Assembly: GCA_030648155.1 (NCBI GenBank) | Contig: JAUSIK010000003.1 | Coordinates: 1-45,286 of the forward strand | Reading direction: 5' to 3' | Source of the DNA: Nanobdellota archaeon | GTDB taxonomy: Archaea > Nanobdellota > Nanobdellia > Pacearchaeales > GW2011-AR1 | DNA length: 45,286 nucleotides | Shown here: positions 32,894 through 40,154 of the stretch, in pieces | How positions within the stretch are numbered: the stretch's first letter is position 1 | How the letters are laid out: each line of letters opens with the position of its first letter | Made by a program: the position numbers and the translations under genes | Notes under the pieces: model-generated | Seen by the model: only the letters and a program-made list of their open reading frames with translations | Databases searched by the model: none | What the model was told of the DNA's origin: nothing

Positions 32894-33154
32894 TTAAAGT
32901 AAATCTTCTTCACTGACTACAATAAAGTCGCCAATTGCTATAATAGTGTTATAAGGAACAAGAACTTCTTTATTTGAAGAGATTTCTAAGTCTAGATTTC
33001 TAGTGTAAGGAGTAGGGTCTTTTAGAACTAATTGGATTAATTCTCCTGTTCTTGTTTCAAAAGTGATGTCTTTGACCATTCCTAGTCTTTTTCCTTCTTT
33101 TGTCACCACTAATTTTCCTAAAACCCCTTTTAATGGCTTTTTTTCGATCGGCAT
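32894..33154 (-). CDS. PRC-barrel domain protein
   Basis: 86 residues: VLGKLVVTKEGKRLGMVKDI, TFETRTGELIQLVLKDPTPY, VLVPYNTIIAIGDFIVVSEE. A single PRC-barrel beta fold as found in archaeal small proteins that bind RNA-processing or other protein partners. It lies immediately beside the origin-like region and is transcribed away from it. Confidence 0.82.
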   Translation of the reverse strand: MPIEKKPLKGVLGKLVVTKEGKRLGMVKDITFETRTGELIQLVLKDPTPYTRNLDLEISSNKEVLVPYNTIIAIGDFIVVSEEDLL

Positions 33155-33288
33155 ATTGGAGAGAAAGAGGAGCGATATATAAACTTTTCCGTGATTGATG
33201 ATAAAGATTGATTTATTGACGTGGATCGTGGAGTTTGGTTGAAATGGAAGGGTTAATATTATATTGAATAGTGAATCCTAAAGGGGAC

Positions 33289-33320
33289 ACACACTCCTTG
33301 GTTTCGTGTGGAGAGTGTTT
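33289..33320 (-). promoter_or_regulatory. ORB-like element, left, inverted
   Basis: On the minus strand reads CTCTCCACACGAAACCAAGG, then AGTGTG. The CCACA.GAAACC core plus G-rich 3' end resembles archaeal origin recognition boxes bound by Orc1/Cdc6. Orientation is opposite to the right-hand motifs. Confidence 0.5.
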
Positions 33321-33633
33321 GAAGGGAAAAGCTGGTTGGATAGGAAGATAGTGGTTAAACTTAGAATAAAAGGCAGATAAAGATAAAATAGAATGAATTA
33401 TTCTTAGTATATTAATTAATATATTTTAATTTAAGATGTAGTGTGTATTGATAATAGGAGAATTTGGATAATAAAGAGACTAGTAGATAGGTAAATAGAT
33501 ATTATTACTAAGATTATAAGTATTATTATTGAATTAATATTAAAATAAATATATTAGATTAGGAAATATATTAAAATAAATATCTATATTATGATAAATA
33601 ATTGATAAAACTCAATTTTCCAGAAGAAATAGA

Positions 33634-33648
33634 TTTATCGACGATAAA
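33634..33648. promoter_or_regulatory. Palindrome tttatcgacgataaa within the origin-like region
   Basis: 15-nt palindrome identical to the core at 22091-22109. Located on the left part of the AT-rich core. Confidence 0.6.
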
Positions 33649-33890
33649 CTATGTTTTATTATAATTTATATTTATAAATATTTATATTATATATTATATA
33701 TATTATAATAAATATATTTTATTATATATATTTTGTTAATAGGTAATGTGTTATATATTATAGATAAGTATTGTTATAACCTCTATTATTTTATTTATTA
33801 TATTTTAATATATATTATTAATTATAGTATAATGATAAAATATATTTAGTTCGTATTATTGGTTGTGGATTTTTGTGTGGTAAGTAGTTT

Positions 33891-33920
33891 AAATTTCTCC
33901 ATAGGAAATTAGGGTGTGGG
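33891..33920 (+). promoter_or_regulatory. ORB-like element, right 1
   Basis: tttctccataggaaattagg followed by gtgtggg: dyad CTCCATAGGAAA plus a G-string on the 3' side, as in archaeal ORBs. Confidence 0.45.
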
Positions 33921-33940
33921 TGTTTTGTGAATTTGGAAAA

Positions 33941-33965
33941 GGGTTTTCTTCGCTGAAAGGGGAGT
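33941..33965 (+). promoter_or_regulatory. ORB-like element, right 2
   Basis: ttttcttcgctgaaagggga: weaker version of the box with the AAAGGGG end. It partly abuts the next box. Confidence 0.35.
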
Positions 33966-33987
33966 TTTCAGTGGAAATGAGGGTTGG
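33963..33987 (+). promoter_or_regulatory. ORB-like element, right 3
   Basis: gttttcagtggaaatgaggg then ttgg: TCAGTGGAAA dyad followed by GAGGG, the closest of the boxes to the archaeal consensus. It lies about 65 bp before the orc1/cdc6 start. Confidence 0.55.
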
Positions 33988-34049
33988 GATGCAGTTAAGT
34001 TTATATAGAATGTTGGTTAAAATTAATTATTGGAGAGGTGAGAGGTGAA

Positions 34050-35297
34050 ATGGACAAATTAGACAAGATTTTTGAGAGTTTTAGTACACATAATCTTTTT
34101 AGTAATAAAATGGTTTTACAATCTAATTATTCTCCCGACACCATTCCTCATAGGGATGAGCAGATTGAGGCAGTTGCTTCGATACTTGCACCATCTTTGC
34201 GGGGAGAAAGAGTGAGCAACTTATTTGTTTTTGGAAAGACGGGAAGCGGCAAAACCTTAAGTGTACAACATGTTGGAAATAAAATTAGCGAAAAAATGAA
34301 AAAAATGGGGCAGGATAATTTAAAATTTTTATATGTAAACTGTAAGTTAAAGAAAGTAGCCGATACAGAATATAGAATTATTGCTGAATTAATACATGCT
34401 TTAGGGGGGAAAGTTCCTGCTACCGGGTTACCTACTGATTCTGTTTATTCTAAGTTTATTGATATGGTGGATGACAAGAAGCAGGTAATTGTTTTAGTTT
34501 TGGATGAAATCGATCAGGCTGTAAAAAAGATAAGTGATAACTTTATTTATACATTGACAAGGATGAATTCTGAATTAAAAAATGCACAGATTAGTATAGT
34601 GGGCATTAGCAACAGTTTGACTTTTATGGAAAATTTAGATCCGAGAGTCAGGAGCAGTTTGGGAGAGGAAGAATTAGTATTTCCACCTTATAACGCATTG
34701 CAATTGCAAGATATATTAAGAGAGAGAGCAGGAAGGGCGTTTAAAGAGGGTATTGTTGAGGAGGGAGTTATTGCTAAATGTGCCGCGTATGCTGCAAGGG
34801 AACATGGGGATGCAAGAAGGGCTTTAGATTTATTAAGGGTGGCTGGAGAACTAGCTGAAAGAGAAGGTTCTAAAAAAATAAGCCTAAAACATATTGATGC
34901 TGCTAATCAAAAAATTGAGAGGGATAAGATGCTGGATGTTATTGAGTCCGAACCCACTCAATTCCAGCTGGTATTATATTCAATTATTAACTTAGATGAA
35001 AGGAGAGAAGCTAGAAGGAGAAAAATTGATGGAAGTAAAGGTGAAATGATGGATGATAGAATTTTTACAGGAGATGTATATAATGCTTATCAGGAATTAT
35101 GTGAAAGAACTAAAAATGAAGTTTTAACACAGAGGAGGATTGGAGATATTGTTGCTGAATTTGATATGTTGGGAATAATTAATGCTAGAGTATTGAGCAA
35201 AGGGAGACATGGGAGGACAAGAGAAATAAAGCTAATGCTTTCTCCTGGAATAAAAGAGAAGGCTAAAGAGATACTAGAGAAAGGTTTAAATTTGTAA
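34050..35297 (+). CDS. cdc6: Orc1/Cdc6 origin-binding initiator ATPase
   Basis: 415 residues. AAA+ domain: Walker A GKTGSGKT at 62-69, Walker B VLVLDEID at 148-155, sensor-1 ISIVGISNS, and the sensor-2 region EHGDARRALDLLRVAGELAE. A C-terminal winged helix follows (VLTQRRIGDIVAEFDMLGII, KGRHGRTREIKLML). It binds ORB sites and loads the MCM helicase. ATG 34050 is preferred over GTG 34038 because GAGGTGA precedes it at Shine-Dalgarno spacing. It lies directly next to the origin-like gap. Confidence 0.95.
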   Translation: MDKLDKIFESFSTHNLFSNKMVLQSNYSPDTIPHRDEQIEAVASILAPSLRGERVSNLFVFGKTGSGKTLSVQHVGNKISEKMKKMGQDNLKFLYVNCKLKKVADTEYRIIAELIHALGGKVPATGLPTDSVYSKFIDMVDDKKQVIVLVLDEIDQAVKKISDNFIYTLTRMNSELKNAQISIVGISNSLTFMENLDPRVRSSLGEEELVFPPYNALQLQDILRERAGRAFKEGIVEEGVIAKCAAYAAREHGDARRALDLLRVAGELAEREGSKKISLKHIDAANQKIERDKMLDVIESEPTQFQLVLYSIINLDERREARRRKIDGSKGEMMDDRIFTGDVYNAYQELCERTKNEVLTQRRIGDIVAEFDMLGIINARVLSKGRHGRTREIKLMLSPGIKEKAKEILEKGLNL

Positions 35298-35313
35298 TTT
35301 ATGAAAAGATTTA

Positions 35314-35559
35314 ATGAGTAGATTAAAATTGCATTATCCTGCACTAGGTAAATATATAGGAAATAAGGTAAGAATTACAGTTGGAGTTGAGATTTCATAT
35401 GAGAAACAAACTTCTCGAGTAATAGGAGGCAGATTATATTATAATTCAGAGACAAATTTTTACTATATTCAAACACGAGATGAAAAATATGATCTTTTCA
35501 GGGGAGACAGAATTCAGATTGATGACGATGTCGATATTGATACTTATCAATTAGAATAG
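35314..35559 (+). CDS. Small protein of unknown function
   Basis: 81 residues, beta-rich and charged: YIGNKVRITVGVEISYEKQT, RVIGGRLYYNSETNFYYIQ, EKYDLFRGDRIQIDDDVDID. It resembles a small OB- or SH3-like barrel, but no family was recognised. It starts 16 nt after orc1/cdc6, likely cotranscribed. Confidence 0.55.
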   Translation: MSRLKLHYPALGKYIGNKVRITVGVEISYEKQTSRVIGGRLYYNSETNFYYIQTRDEKYDLFRGDRIQIDDDVDIDTYQLE

Positions 35560-35594
35560 GGTTTTATTTGGAAAGAGGGGAGATTGACCCCAAT

Positions 35595-35667
35595 AAAGTG
35601 ACTAGAAAGTGTTGTTATTTTCATTGAGTAGCTTAGTTATTTATAGTTAGTAGGGATTAAAATTTAA
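35595..35667 (+). promoter_or_regulatory. Conserved promoter module, copy 1 (before DP1)
   Basis: aaagtgactagaaagtgttg, then ttattttcattgagtagctt, then agttatttatagttagtagg, then gattaaaattta. The same module is at 39561-39644 and, truncated, at 37765-37829. It contains a TATA-like tatttatag (35639-35647) followed by a GGAGGG Shine-Dalgarno before the DP1 ATG at 35680. Confidence 0.75.
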
Positions 35668-35679
35668 GGAGGGAATAAG

Positions 35680-37269
35680 ATGAAGGAGGAGATATTAAGA
35701 CTTGTTAGAGAAAGAGGGCTTTTGTTAGAAAAAGGTGTAATTGATTTGCTTGATAGTTTTTCTGATTCAGGTGCTGCAAGAGATTTTTTGATAGAAATTG
35801 AAAAATTTTCTGGGGAGAAAATGATTACACTTGGGCTGCTTAATAAAAACATTCAATTTGTAAGCAGTATTGTTAGAAAATTAGACGGCCAAGAAAAAAG
35901 CATTATTGAAAATACGTTTATAAGACTAGGAATAAGTTTAGAAGTACGAAGAGAGACAAAAATAGTGGGGGAGAATGAGATAAGGCCTAGGACTAAAGAA
36001 GGGAGCGAGTATAGGATTTTTTATGCAGATACTAAGCCTGACAAAAAACTAGAAGTAAAGGATTTTACTTATCATTTTAGAGCGAGGTATCAAAGTTTAC
36101 AAAGAATATTAATGCAAAGACCAGAACTGCAAAACAATTTAATGAGTATTAACAAAATTTCTTCAGACAGACAGAGCTTGAGTATTATAGGGATTGTAAG
36201 CGAAAAGAGAATTACTAAAAATAAGAACTTGATAATTAAATTTGAGGATTTAACAGGAGATATAGTTGGATTGGTTAAGGTGGATAAGGAGGAATTGTTT
36301 ACTAAAGCAAACGAAATGCAATTGGATGATATTGTCGGCATTAAAGCAAGCGGGAACAGAGATATGCTTTTTATTCATGATATCTTTTTTCCGGATGCTT
36401 TCATTTTGGAAAAAACAAGATTCGATGAGGATGCCTACATAGGTTTTATTTCAGATATTCATTGCGGTAGCGATAGACATTTGGGGAGGAGTTTTGAAAG
36501 ATTTTTAGAGTGGATGAACAGCGATGAGGAAACTGCTAAAAAAATAAAATACCTTTTTATTGTGGGGGATAATGTTGATGGGGTAGGTATTTTTCCTGGA
36601 CAAGAAGATGTATTAAAATTGAAGAGCATGAAAGAGCAATATGCTTTACTGGCTTCTTATTTAAAGAGGATTCCTAAGAGCGTGACCATGTTCATGTGCC
36701 CCGGACAGCACGATGCTGTGAGGGTAGCTGAACCTCAACCAATTATTGGAAAATATTATGCAGAAGGACTTTATGATATTGAAAATTTAACTCTTGTAAC
36801 TAACCCTACTTTAATTAAATTGATTGAAAAGAAAAATGGGATTGAAAAAGAATTTAGAGTATTAATGTATCACGGTGCGAGCATTCATAGTTTTATTAAC
36901 GAGATAAAAGAATTACGAGATATGAAGGCCCATAGGTGCCCTGCTAAAGCAGTAAGGCATATGCTTAAGAGAAGGCATTTGGCCCCAGTACATGGAGAGG
37001 TAGTTTACATTCCTAATGCCGATAAGGATCCTTTAGTAATAGAAGAAGTACCTCACATTTTATGCACTGGAGAAGTTCATAGGCTGGATATTGAAAATTA
37101 TAATGGAGTATTAATTCTTACTGGAAGCTGTTGGCAGGCACAAACTCCTTTCGAAGAAAAAGTAGGAAATATTCCTGATCCTGCCAAATTTCCTGTATTT
37201 AATTTGAAGACTGGGGAACTGAAGATATTTGATTTTGGGGTTGAAGAAGAAATTAAGAAAGTTTATTAA
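35680..37269 (+). CDS. polB: DNA polymerase D small subunit DP1 (exonuclease)
   Basis: 529 residues, within the range of archaeal DP1. N-terminal region with no clear motif, then an OB fold (SIIGIVSEKRITKNKNLIIK...DLTGDIVGLV) and the calcineurin-like 3'-5' exonuclease: FISDIHCGS (258-264), VGDNVDG (295-301), CPGQHDAVR (340-348), MYHGAS and TGEVHRLD. The proofreading subunit of the replicative PolD. Strong Shine-Dalgarno GGAGGG 8 nt before ATG 35680. The 39 bp after 37308 repeat its last 12 codons plus stop. Shares a promoter module with the DP2 locus. Confidence 0.95.
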   Translation: MKEEILRLVRERGLLLEKGVIDLLDSFSDSGAARDFLIEIEKFSGEKMITLGLLNKNIQFVSSIVRKLDGQEKSIIENTFIRLGISLEVRRETKIVGENEIRPRTKEGSEYRIFYADTKPDKKLEVKDFTYHFRARYQSLQRILMQRPELQNNLMSINKISSDRQSLSIIGIVSEKRITKNKNLIIKFEDLTGDIVGLVKVDKEELFTKANEMQLDDIVGIKASGNRDMLFIHDIFFPDAFILEKTRFDEDAYIGFISDIHCGSDRHLGRSFERFLEWMNSDEETAKKIKYLFIVGDNVDGVGIFPGQEDVLKLKSMKEQYALLASYLKRIPKSVTMFMCPGQHDAVRVAEPQPIIGKYYAEGLYDIENLTLVTNPTLIKLIEKKNGIEKEFRVLMYHGASIHSFINEIKELRDMKAHRCPAKAVRHMLKRRHLAPVHGEVVYIPNADKDPLVIEEVPHILCTGEVHRLDIENYNGVLILTGSCWQAQTPFEEKVGNIPDPAKFPVFNLKTGELKIFDFGVEEEIKKVY

Positions 37270-37308
37270 TAATTTAACCCCGAGACCCTCGCTTTTTACA
37301 AAGCTTCG

Positions 37309-37347
37309 GATTTTGGAGTTGAAGAGGAGATTAAGAGGGTTTATTAG
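37309..37347 (+). pseudogene. polB: Remnant of a second DP1 3' end
   Basis: Encodes DFGVEEEIKRVY and a stop, versus DFGVEEEIKKVY at the real DP1 end (37231-37269). Six of 39 bases differ, nearly all at third codon positions. The copies are 78 bp apart with unrelated sequence between them. It looks like the end of a homologous, diverged DP1 allele left by recombination. Confidence 0.8.
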
Positions 37348-37382
37348 AAAGATTTAATAATAAATAATTATTTGAATTGTAG

Positions 37383-37577
37383 ATGGCCAAAAAATCTAAA
37401 ATAATTTGGGGAAGTATTGCTGTTCTTGCTTCTCTTGAAATATTTTATTTGGGTTTTCGAGGGCTTGGTGAATTTTATGGATGGTTTTTATTTTTACCTA
37501 TCTCTTTCTTTATAGGGGCCACAATAGGGGCTATTTTGGGATTTATTGAGATTATTCAAGGACTAAGGGAGATATGA
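37383..37577 (+). CDS. Small two-helix membrane protein
   Basis: 64 residues, hydrophobic throughout: IIWGSIAVLASLEIFYLGF and WFLFLPISFFIGATIGAILGF, ending IIQGLREI. It overlaps nothing and is followed 4 nt later by a similar gene, forming an operon. Function unknown. Confidence 0.55.
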   Translation: MAKKSKIIWGSIAVLASLEIFYLGFRGLGEFYGWFLFLPISFFIGATIGAILGFIEIIQGLREI

Positions 37578-37581
37578 GTTG

Positions 37582-37761
37582 ATGAGAAAAGTCATTTGGT
37601 TTATCAATGGTTTTTTTGGAAGCTTATTCGGTTTAGGTATAACAGGATTAGCAATTTATTCAATAATTAAAGAGTTTAAGATGGATTATATTATTTGGTT
37701 AATAATAGGATTGATTTCCCTTATTTTTAGCATTTATCAATGGAAGAAATTTTTCAATTAA
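37582..37761 (+). CDS. Small two-helix membrane protein, tandem neighbour
   Basis: 59 residues from ATG 37582 (MRKVIWFINGFFGSLFGLGI). Two helices (GSLFGLGITGLAIYSII, YIIWLIIGLISLIFSIY) and a basic C-terminus (QWKKFFN). Function unknown. Confidence 0.55.
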   Translation: MRKVIWFINGFFGSLFGLGITGLAIYSIIKEFKMDYIIWLIIGLISLIFSIYQWKKFFN

Positions 37762-37764
37762 TGT

Positions 37765-37829
37765 TTTATCCTACTACAGTGACTAGAAAGTGTTGTTATT
37801 TTCATTGAGTGGCTTATATTTTATAGTAA
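37765..37829 (+). promoter_or_regulatory. Conserved promoter module, copy 2 (no ORF follows)
   Basis: ttttatcctactacagtgac then tagaaagtgttgttattttc, attgagtggcttatatttta, tagtaaaa. Matches the modules before DP1 (35595) and DP2 (39561) in its upstream part. The next ORF begins 297 bp away, with its own TATA box. Confidence 0.7.
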
Positions 37830-38125
37830 AATGTGGTAGGTATTTTAGAGGTTTTAGGTTTAAGAAAGAGAAATAAAAAAGAATTATGAAATTGCAGTGA
37901 ACTAAGAGAGTATAAGAAGGGAGGTTTTAAATATGGTTTTGACATAGTTTATCAGAACCGAATGTTCACTTTTGAGTACAGTTAAGGAGATTAGAAATGA
38001 GGATGAATTAAGTTGCAGATAATAGATCAAGCATCGTAGATAGAGTATTTTTTTGAGAATCAAAAAAATACATGCCTAAATTTGTTCAAACAAATATTTA
38101 TAAGTAATAAATTATATATTTGAAG
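37830..38125 (+). other. Non-coding gap after module copy 2, candidate small RNA
   Basis: About 296 bp without an ORF. It includes a perfect 12-bp hairpin (38045-38056 with 38060-38071, loop gaa, arms gtatttttttga/tcaaaaaaatac) and a second hairpin around tttgttcaaacaaa (38081-38094). Directly after these, atttataag at about 38095-38103 serves the next gene. The transcript from module copy 2 could be a small RNA ending at the hairpin. No known RNA family was recognised. Confidence 0.35.
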
Positions 38126-39088
38126 ATGAAAAAGACTTCTCCTTTAAATAAAAAAGGTTCATTAGCTGTTTATTTGATTATTGGCTTAGCTATTTTGATA
38201 ATAGGTGGTTTGATAGGCTATATAATAAAAGATAATTCTGAAGAAACTAATTTAGGAAAAGATTTTATTTCTGCAGAGGAGAAGGCAGGATTCGAATCTG
38301 GAGGCTTAGAGGGAGGGGATTGGGCACCTGTTATTTGCGAGATTGATTCAAATACTAAATTATCTAATGATGCTGAATGTACTTTAGAATATGTAAAAGA
38401 TTTAATACAATTTCAATTAATATCGGATCGACTTCTAGAAGCCTATAAATTACAAGACAAAGATAAATTATTAGAATTACGATCGCAAATGCAAAATTTA
38501 GAAATAGCAAAAGGAACATGTATTATTCAAAAAGGATCCGCATCTGAAGAATTAGGAGAACATACTTGTAATCATAGCCCTCAGATATTAAGCACAAAGC
38601 CGCCTCAAGAACTAAAATCTTCGAGAGATAAGATGGATATTCCTACTATTTCTTCAACATATAACTCTTTTTCAGGTATATCTTGTGATAAGGTTGAAAC
38701 TTATTATGATGGTGAAAAATATATTGTTTATTGTAGCAGAGAATGCTTAAATGCGGAAATAAAACTTTTAGGGTGTGAATATGTTAATTCTGTTGCGAGA
38801 GTTACAGTTGAAAGAGCAGGTATTGCGCCGATTGTTGGATTAAGTTTTTCTTCGGAGTATGAGCCTCCTAGTGAAGATGGGCCTCTAGGTTTCAATGGCA
38901 TGAAAATTTCAGATTTTCCAGAGCCTTTGGAAAGAAAAATTATAGAGATTCCTATAATAGATGGTATTCCAAAATTAATAAGTGTGACGCCCATGGTCAA
39001 AAGTAGATTTAGTAGCACTTTAAATCAAGGGGAGATTAAAGTATGCGGTGGAGACTCTATAAAAAGTATCGAATGTACAAGCAAGTAG
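38126..39088 (+). CDS. Anchored cysteine-containing surface protein
   Basis: 320 residues from ATG 38126. A basic start and helix (NKKGSLAVYLIIGLAILIIG) resembles pilin-type or anchor signals. The rest is extracellular with eleven cysteines in total (ICEID, ECTLEY, TCIIQ, HTCNHS, ISCDK, YCSREC, GCEYV, KVCGG, IECTS). TATA-like atttataag (38095-38103) is 27 nt before the start. A coiled-coil or helical section (YKLQDKDKLLELRSQMQNLE) is in the middle. Function unknown. Confidence 0.65.
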   Translation: MKKTSPLNKKGSLAVYLIIGLAILIIGGLIGYIIKDNSEETNLGKDFISAEEKAGFESGGLEGGDWAPVICEIDSNTKLSNDAECTLEYVKDLIQFQLISDRLLEAYKLQDKDKLLELRSQMQNLEIAKGTCIIQKGSASEELGEHTCNHSPQILSTKPPQELKSSRDKMDIPTISSTYNSFSGISCDKVETYYDGEKYIVYCSRECLNAEIKLLGCEYVNSVARVTVERAGIAPIVGLSFSSEYEPPSEDGPLGFNGMKISDFPEPLERKIIEIPIIDGIPKLISVTPMVKSRFSSTLNQGEIKVCGGDSIKSIECTSK

Positions 39089-39159
39089 ATCAATCATTCG
39101 ATACTAGATTTTCTCAATAATAAAGAAGACTTTATAAATATTAAAAATAAACTATTGTT

Positions 39160-39546
39160 ATGATTACTTCAAATAATTCTAAAATAATTGGTTGGTTTTT
39201 TGTTATTCTTCCTGTTTTGCTTTTCTTTACAGCTAGGAAAACTTTCTTAGATATATTTTCAGATTTTAAGAGCAATTACGTAGCATTCATTGTTTTAATA
39301 TTCTTTGTTTTGTTAGGGATTTTATACTTAATGGCAGGATATGGTAAAAAGGAAAATAATTTTGTTAGTTGGTCGGTTTATATGCTTATTCCAACTATAA
39401 TAATAGAACCTTTTGTTGTTTTGGCAGCTATTGGCGGAGGTGCTAAATTTTTGGGTATTCGGATAGGATATTATCCAGTATTTTTCATCCTTATTTCCTT
39501 TATTTTGTTAGTTATAGGTCTGGTTGCCAAATCTAATAAGAATTAG
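39160..39546 (+). CDS. Four-helix membrane protein of unknown function
   Basis: 128 residues, four hydrophobic segments: IIGWFFVILPVLLFFTA, YVAFIVLIFFVLLGILYLMAG, WSVYMLIPTIIIEPFVVLAA, YPVFFILISFILLVIGLVA. TATA-like actttataaata (39129-39140) is about 25 nt before the ATG. Function unknown. Confidence 0.6.
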   Translation: MITSNNSKIIGWFFVILPVLLFFTARKTFLDIFSDFKSNYVAFIVLIFFVLLGILYLMAGYGKKENNFVSWSVYMLIPTIIIEPFVVLAAIGGGAKFLGIRIGYYPVFFILISFILLVIGLVAKSNKN

Positions 39547-39560
39547 ATTCTTAAAAGTTA

Positions 39561-39644
39561 TTTTATCCTGTCAAAGTGACTGGAAAGTGTTGTTATTTTC
39601 ATTGAGTGGCTTAGTTATTTATAGTTAATAGGGATTGAAATTTA
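39561..39644 (+). promoter_or_regulatory. Conserved promoter module, copy 3 (before the NDT-like gene and DP2)
   Basis: ttttatcctgtcaaagtgac, then tggaaagtgttgttattttc, attgagtggcttagttattt, atagttaatagggattgaaa. About 90% identical to copy 1 over 70 bp. The TATA-like tatttatag (39616-39624) is 45 nt before ATG 39669, which has GGTGG 6 nt upstream. Confidence 0.75.
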
Positions 39645-39668
39645 GGGCCAATAAAAAAAGGTGGAAAC

Positions 39669-40154
39669 ATGAGAAGAGAAAAAAAGGAGAATTTTTTACA
39701 ATCACATTATAACCGTTATCGTAATGCTGGAGGAGACCATGTAGAATATATTGTATTCAATGATTTAGATGATAATAGGGATTTATGTGAGGAATTGAGT
39801 CATAATTATGAAAAAAGCAAGTCAAGACAAAATCGTAAAAAAAGTAAAAAGGCATTAATAAAAAATACTGAAATTATTACACTATGCGGAAGCACTAAAT
39901 TTGATGAAGCATTAAGAAAATTAACTTTAGAGGGAAAAATAGTTTTTTCTATTGAAAATATAGATAGAAATAAAGTTAATAAAGAGCAAAAGAAAAAGTT
40001 AGAAGAATTGCATTTCAAAAAAATATATCTATCTGATGGGATTTATGTGATAGATATTAATGAATATATTGGGGAAGGTACAAAAAGAGAAATAAACTAT
40101 GCTATTAAAAATAATAAATTTGTTAGATATTATTCTAGGGAGCGAAATACATGA
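39669..40154 (+). CDS. Nucleoside 2-deoxyribosyltransferase-like protein
   Basis: 161 residues. The N-terminal 65 residues are basic and helical. The C-terminal domain has IITLCGSTKFDEALRKLTLE, GKIVFSIENIDRNK, HFKKIYLSDGIYVIDINEYI, GEGTKREINYAIKNNKFVRY, matching the NDT/DUF4406-type Rossmann fold (LCGST...D..fV..v..YiG..T..Ei.yA). Such enzymes cleave or transfer deoxyribose of nucleosides. Its stop overlaps the DP2 ATG (ATGA, 40151-40154), so translation is coupled to DP2. It shares the PolD promoter module, suggesting a nucleotide-pool or quality-control role with PolD. Confidence 0.75.
   Translation: MRREKKENFLQSHYNRYRNAGGDHVEYIVFNDLDDNRDLCEELSHNYEKSKSRQNRKKSKKALIKNTEIITLCGSTKFDEALRKLTLEGKIVFSIENIDRNKVNKEQKKKLEELHFKKIYLSDGIYVIDINEYIGEGTKREINYAIKNNKFVRYYSRERNT

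Larger units (their letters stand above)
33155..34049. other. Probable replication origin (oriC): AT-rich gap with ORB-like motifs next to orc1/cdc6
   Basis: An 890-bp non-coding region, extremely AT-rich from about 33390 to 33880 (runs of tatatatt), flanked by G-string motifs resembling origin recognition boxes in opposite orientation: one on the left (33289-33320, minus) and three on the right (33891-33987, plus), directly before orc1/cdc6. Genes on both sides are transcribed away from it. This is the standard layout of archaeal origins. It also holds one copy of the palindrome tttatcgacgataaa. Origin activity is inferred. Confidence 0.75.
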
